Positions 6,835 to 8,708 of a stretch of DNA of 8,708 bases are shown in pieces. The translations under genes and the position numbers were made by a program. The stretch's first letter is position 1; each line of letters begins with the position of its first letter. Under the pieces are notes generated by a model. That model was not told the origin of the DNA. It ran no database searches and was given only the letters and a program-made list of their open reading frames with translations. The stretch is from an uncultured Bacillota bacterium (GTDB lineage: Bacteria; Bacillota; Clostridia; Caldicoprobacterales; UBA3941): NCBI GenBank assembly GCA_937960725.1, contig CALGOY010000276.1, forward strand, positions 1 to 8,708, given 5' to 3'.

Positions 6835-6846
6835 CTTGTATACAAG
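6835..6846. promoter_or_regulatory. Probable operator for the divergent GntR regulator
   Basis: CTTGTATACAAG is a perfect 12-bp palindrome; two further flanking pairs (A6833/T6848 and A6832/T6849) extend the symmetry with one mismatch. It starts 12 bp after the -10 box, so a bound dimer would sit over the first transcribed bases and block initiation or clearance. The GT(AT)AC core fits FadR-subfamily sites and resembles the E. coli UxuR site as I recall it (AAATTGGTATACCAATTT). Assignment to the adjacent regulator is inferred from position and family. Confidence 0.65.
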
Positions 6847-6885
6847 ATTGCGCTTAGGACTTTAATCTAATAAAAATTGATAAGC

Positions 6886-6897
6886 AAAGGAGGAGAT
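6886..6897 (+). promoter_or_regulatory. uxuA: Ribosome binding site that fixes the uxuA start
   Basis: AAAGGAGGAGAT contains a full AGGAGG (6888-6893), 10 bp before the ATG at 6904. An in-frame TTG at 6877 would give nine extra residues, but it has no ribosome binding site and would put this motif inside the reading frame, so the ATG is the start. Confidence 0.88.
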
Positions 6898-6903
6898 CAC
6901 ACT

Positions 6904-7980
6904 ATGAAGATGGCATGGAGATGGTATGGAGAGGGTAACGACTCCATAACCCTTGATCATATCCGTCAAATTCCAGGTGTGGAAGTAATAGTCTGGTCCC
7001 TGCATGATAAAGTGGCAGGCGAAGAGTGGGAAATGGAAAGAATTGAGGAAGTTGTAAAGCAGATTGAAAGCAAGGGCTTTAGTGCAGAGGTTGTAGAAAG
7101 TGTAAATGTTCATGACGATATAAAAATCGGACGTCCTACAAGGGACAAATATATCGATATTTATATCGATACCATTAGAAAGCTTTCAAAAGTGGGTGTA
7201 AAAGTAATCTGCTATAATTTTATGCCCGTATTTGACTGGACGAGGACAGATCTGTATAAAGAGCTGCCGGATGGTTCCAATGCATTGTTCTATGAGAAAG
7301 ATGCAATCATCGATGATCCAAAAGAAATGGCAGCAAAGATATTAGAGGGTGCTGGAGAGTTTACTATGCCAGGTTGGGAACCGGAGCGTTTAGCAAAATT
7401 AGATGAATTATTTAAGGCCTATGAAGGGGTTACAGAAGAAAAGCTATTTGAGAATTTAAAATATTTCTTGGAGCGGATTATACCAGTATGTGAAGAATGC
7501 GATGTCAAAATGGCTATCCATCCGGACGATCCCCCATGGCCAATCTTTGGACTTCCCAGAATTATCCGCAGCAGAGATCACATAAAAAGATTTCTTGAAT
7601 TAGTCGATAGCCCATACAATGGATTAACCCTGTGCACAGGTTCTCTAGGGGCTAATCCAGAAAACGATATACCTGCCATGGTCCGTGAATTCCACGACCG
7701 GATACACTTTGCCCATGTAAGGAATGTAAAAGTATTTGAAAATGGGGACTTTATTGAGGTATCCCACCGCGGTAAAGATGGCAGTGTTGACGTATATGAA
7801 GTTTTGAAGGCATTCCATGATAATGATTATAAAGGATATATCAGGCCTGACCACGGTAGACATCTATGGGGAGAAGAAAAGTACTGCAGACCGGGATATG
7901 GCTTATATGACAGGGCTTTAGGCGTCATGTATATGTTAGGTATATGGGATAGCCTTGATAAAAGAAGAGAGGGGAGATAA
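6904..7980 (+). CDS. uxuA: Mannonate dehydratase
   Basis: Converts D-mannonate to 2-keto-3-deoxy-D-gluconate in glucuronate breakdown. With the start at 6904 it is 358 residues, matching Gram-positive UxuA (about 360) and shorter than the E. coli type (394). It opens with the family N-terminus MKMAWRWYG. The TIM-barrel Mn-binding residues are readable: H206 in IHPDDPP, C244 in LCTGSLG, H271 in HFAHVRN and D316 in RPDHGR; their spacing closely follows that known for Streptococcus suis UxuA. SHRGKDGSVD (287-296) and YNFMPVFDWTRTDL (104-117) are further conserved blocks. It is soluble, with no signal peptide. It leads an operon with the downstream reductase, whose start is 3 bp after this stop. 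Expression should respond to the divergent GntR regulator through the palindrome in the leader. Confidence 0.96.
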   Translation: MKMAWRWYGEGNDSITLDHIRQIPGVEVIVWSLHDKVAGEEWEMERIEEVVKQIESKGFSAEVVESVNVHDDIKIGRPTRDKYIDIYIDTIRKLSKVGVKVICYNFMPVFDWTRTDLYKELPDGSNALFYEKDAIIDDPKEMAAKILEGAGEFTMPGWEPERLAKLDELFKAYEGVTEEKLFENLKYFLERIIPVCEECDVKMAIHPDDPPWPIFGLPRIIRSRDHIKRFLELVDSPYNGLTLCTGSLGANPENDIPAMVREFHDRIHFAHVRNVKVFENGDFIEVSHRGKDGSVDVYEVLKAFHDNDYKGYIRPDHGRHLWGEEKYCRPGYGLYDRALGVMYMLGIWDSLDKRREGR

Positions 7981-7983
7981 AAT

Positions 7984-8708
7984 ATGCGTTTAAGTAGGAG
8001 CGGTATTAATGATAGGGCAGCATGGGAGGCTATCGGTGTAAAACTACCTCAATTTGACATTGATGAGGTTGCAAAGAATACTAAGGAAAGACCGCAATGG
8101 GTGCATTTTGGAGCCGGAAATATATTTAGAGGTTTTATTGCCAATGCCCATCAGAAGCTTTTAGACAGCAAAAAGGCCGATACAGGAATTGTCGCAGTAG
8201 AGTCCTTTGACTTCGAAGTAATTGATAAGGTTTATAAGCCCTTTGATAATCTGACTTTACTAGTGCTCATGAATGCTGATGGACATTTTGATAAGACCGT
8301 TGTAGCCAGCATACCTGAAGCAATTACATCGGATAAGAACAGGGAAGAAGATTATAACCGATTGATAGAGATTTTTGAAAATCCAAGCTTGCAGATGGCT
8401 AGCTTTACCATTACGGAGAAAGGCTATTCTTTAACCGACGCTTCGGGAAATTATCTGGAAATAGTTAAAAAAGACATTGAAAACGGACCAGAAAATCCGA
8501 TTCACACCATGAGCCTTGTTACTGCTTTGGCTTATCGCAGATATAAAAAGGGTAAATACCCAATGACTTTTGTAAGCATGGATAACTGCTCTCACAATGG
8601 GGATAAGATAAAAGAAGCGGTATTGACGATTGCAAAAAAGTGGCTGGAGCGCGGATTCGTAGAAGAAGGCTTTATTGACTATCTAGAAGATGAGAGCAAG
8701 ATTAGCTA
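7984..8708 (+). CDS. uxuB: D-fructuronate reductase (mannonate oxidoreductase), mannitol dehydrogenase family, 3' end cut off by the window
   Basis: The first 241 codons and two bases are open to the window edge; family members are about 480-540 residues, so roughly half is missing. It should reduce D-fructuronate to D-mannonate with NADH, feeding UxuA. The Rossmann nucleotide-binding loop HFGAGNIFRGF (41-51) carries GxGxxxR, and the family blocks FTITEKGY (141-148) and SMDNCSHNGDK (198-208) are present. The catalytic lysine region would lie beyond the edge. The start is ATG 7984, 7 bp after AGAGGGGAG (7968-7976), which overlaps the end of uxuA; the 3-bp spacing indicates translational coupling. 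The family also includes altronate and mannitol oxidoreductases, so the substrate rests on the neighbouring uxuA. Bacillus subtilis uses an unrelated short-chain enzyme for this step, so this is the other solution. Confidence 0.88.
   Translation, partial: MRLSRSGINDRAAWEAIGVKLPQFDIDEVAKNTKERPQWVHFGAGNIFRGFIANAHQKLLDSKKADTGIVAVESFDFEVIDKVYKPFDNLTLLVLMNADGHFDKTVVASIPEAITSDKNREEDYNRLIEIFENPSLQMASFTITEKGYSLTDASGNYLEIVKKDIENGPENPIHTMSLVTALAYRRYKKGKYPMTFVSMDNCSHNGDKIKEAVLTIAKKWLERGFVEEGFIDYLEDESKIS

Noticed and set aside
6845..6868. AGATT/AATCT pairing in the uxuA leader as a riboswitch or attenuator hairpin
   Set aside because: Only five pairs around a 14-base loop with no conserved riboswitch core and no terminator following.
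6877..6903. TTG at 6877 as the uxuA start, giving a 367-residue protein
   Set aside because: No ribosome binding site before it; the strong AGGAGG lies between it and the ATG at 6904, and the family N-terminus begins at the ATG.
7150..7171. Tandem TATATCGATA repeat with 12-bp period
   Set aside because: It lies in uxuA and simply encodes the repeated residues YIDIYIDT; no sign of a slippage or regulatory element.

Overview
The window looks like the chromosome of a low-GC, Gram-positive anaerobe of the class Clostridia. The grounds are AT-rich spacers, many AGA/AGG and ATA codons, strong AGGAGG-type ribosome binding sites, a textbook sigma-A promoter, and Firmicutes-like versions of Pdp, DeoC and UxuA. 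I cannot name a genus. There are eight protein genes (seven complete, one cut by the right edge). I see no RNA genes, CRISPR arrays, insertion sequences or integrases.

Left block (about 1-2689, + strand): a small FMN nitroreductase, then pyrimidine-nucleoside phosphorylase (pdp) and deoxyribose-phosphate aldolase (deoC). pdp and deoC are 3 bp apart and form a short deoxynucleoside salvage route: thymidine or deoxyuridine gives 2-deoxyribose-1-phosphate, and the 5-phosphate is then split to acetaldehyde and glyceraldehyde-3-phosphate. The phosphopentomutase that links the two steps is not in the window.

Middle block (2738-5998, + strand): two glycosidases without signal peptides, 21 bp apart. 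The first is a GH27 enzyme whose sugar-binding Asp-Asp pair reads Asp-Ile, a change associated with beta-L-arabinopyranosidases. The second is a GH127 enzyme of the beta-L-arabinofuranosidase type with its complete Cys/Glu metal site. Together they look like a cytoplasmic pair that trims beta-linked L-arabinose in both ring forms from imported plant oligosaccharides. No transporter or L-arabinose pathway gene is visible here.

Right block (5999-8708): a GntR/FCD-family repressor on the minus strand, a 236-bp divergent control region, then uxuA (mannonate dehydratase) and the start of a mannitol-dehydrogenase-family fructuronate reductase (uxuB) on the plus strand. This is the lower D-glucuronate route, fructuronate to mannonate to 2-keto-3-deoxygluconate. 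The control region holds a strong promoter for uxuA with a perfect 12-bp palindrome (CTTGTATACAAG) just downstream of its -10 box. A weaker copy of the same GTATAC-centred site lies in the probable gntR promoter. This suggests a uronate-responsive repressor that controls both uxuAB and itself.

The gene families are all known. What is less ordinary is the combination of deoxynucleoside, beta-arabinoside and uronate functions, the GH27 specificity change, and the zero-spacing convergent junction at 5998/5999 where the two stop codons form one palindrome.
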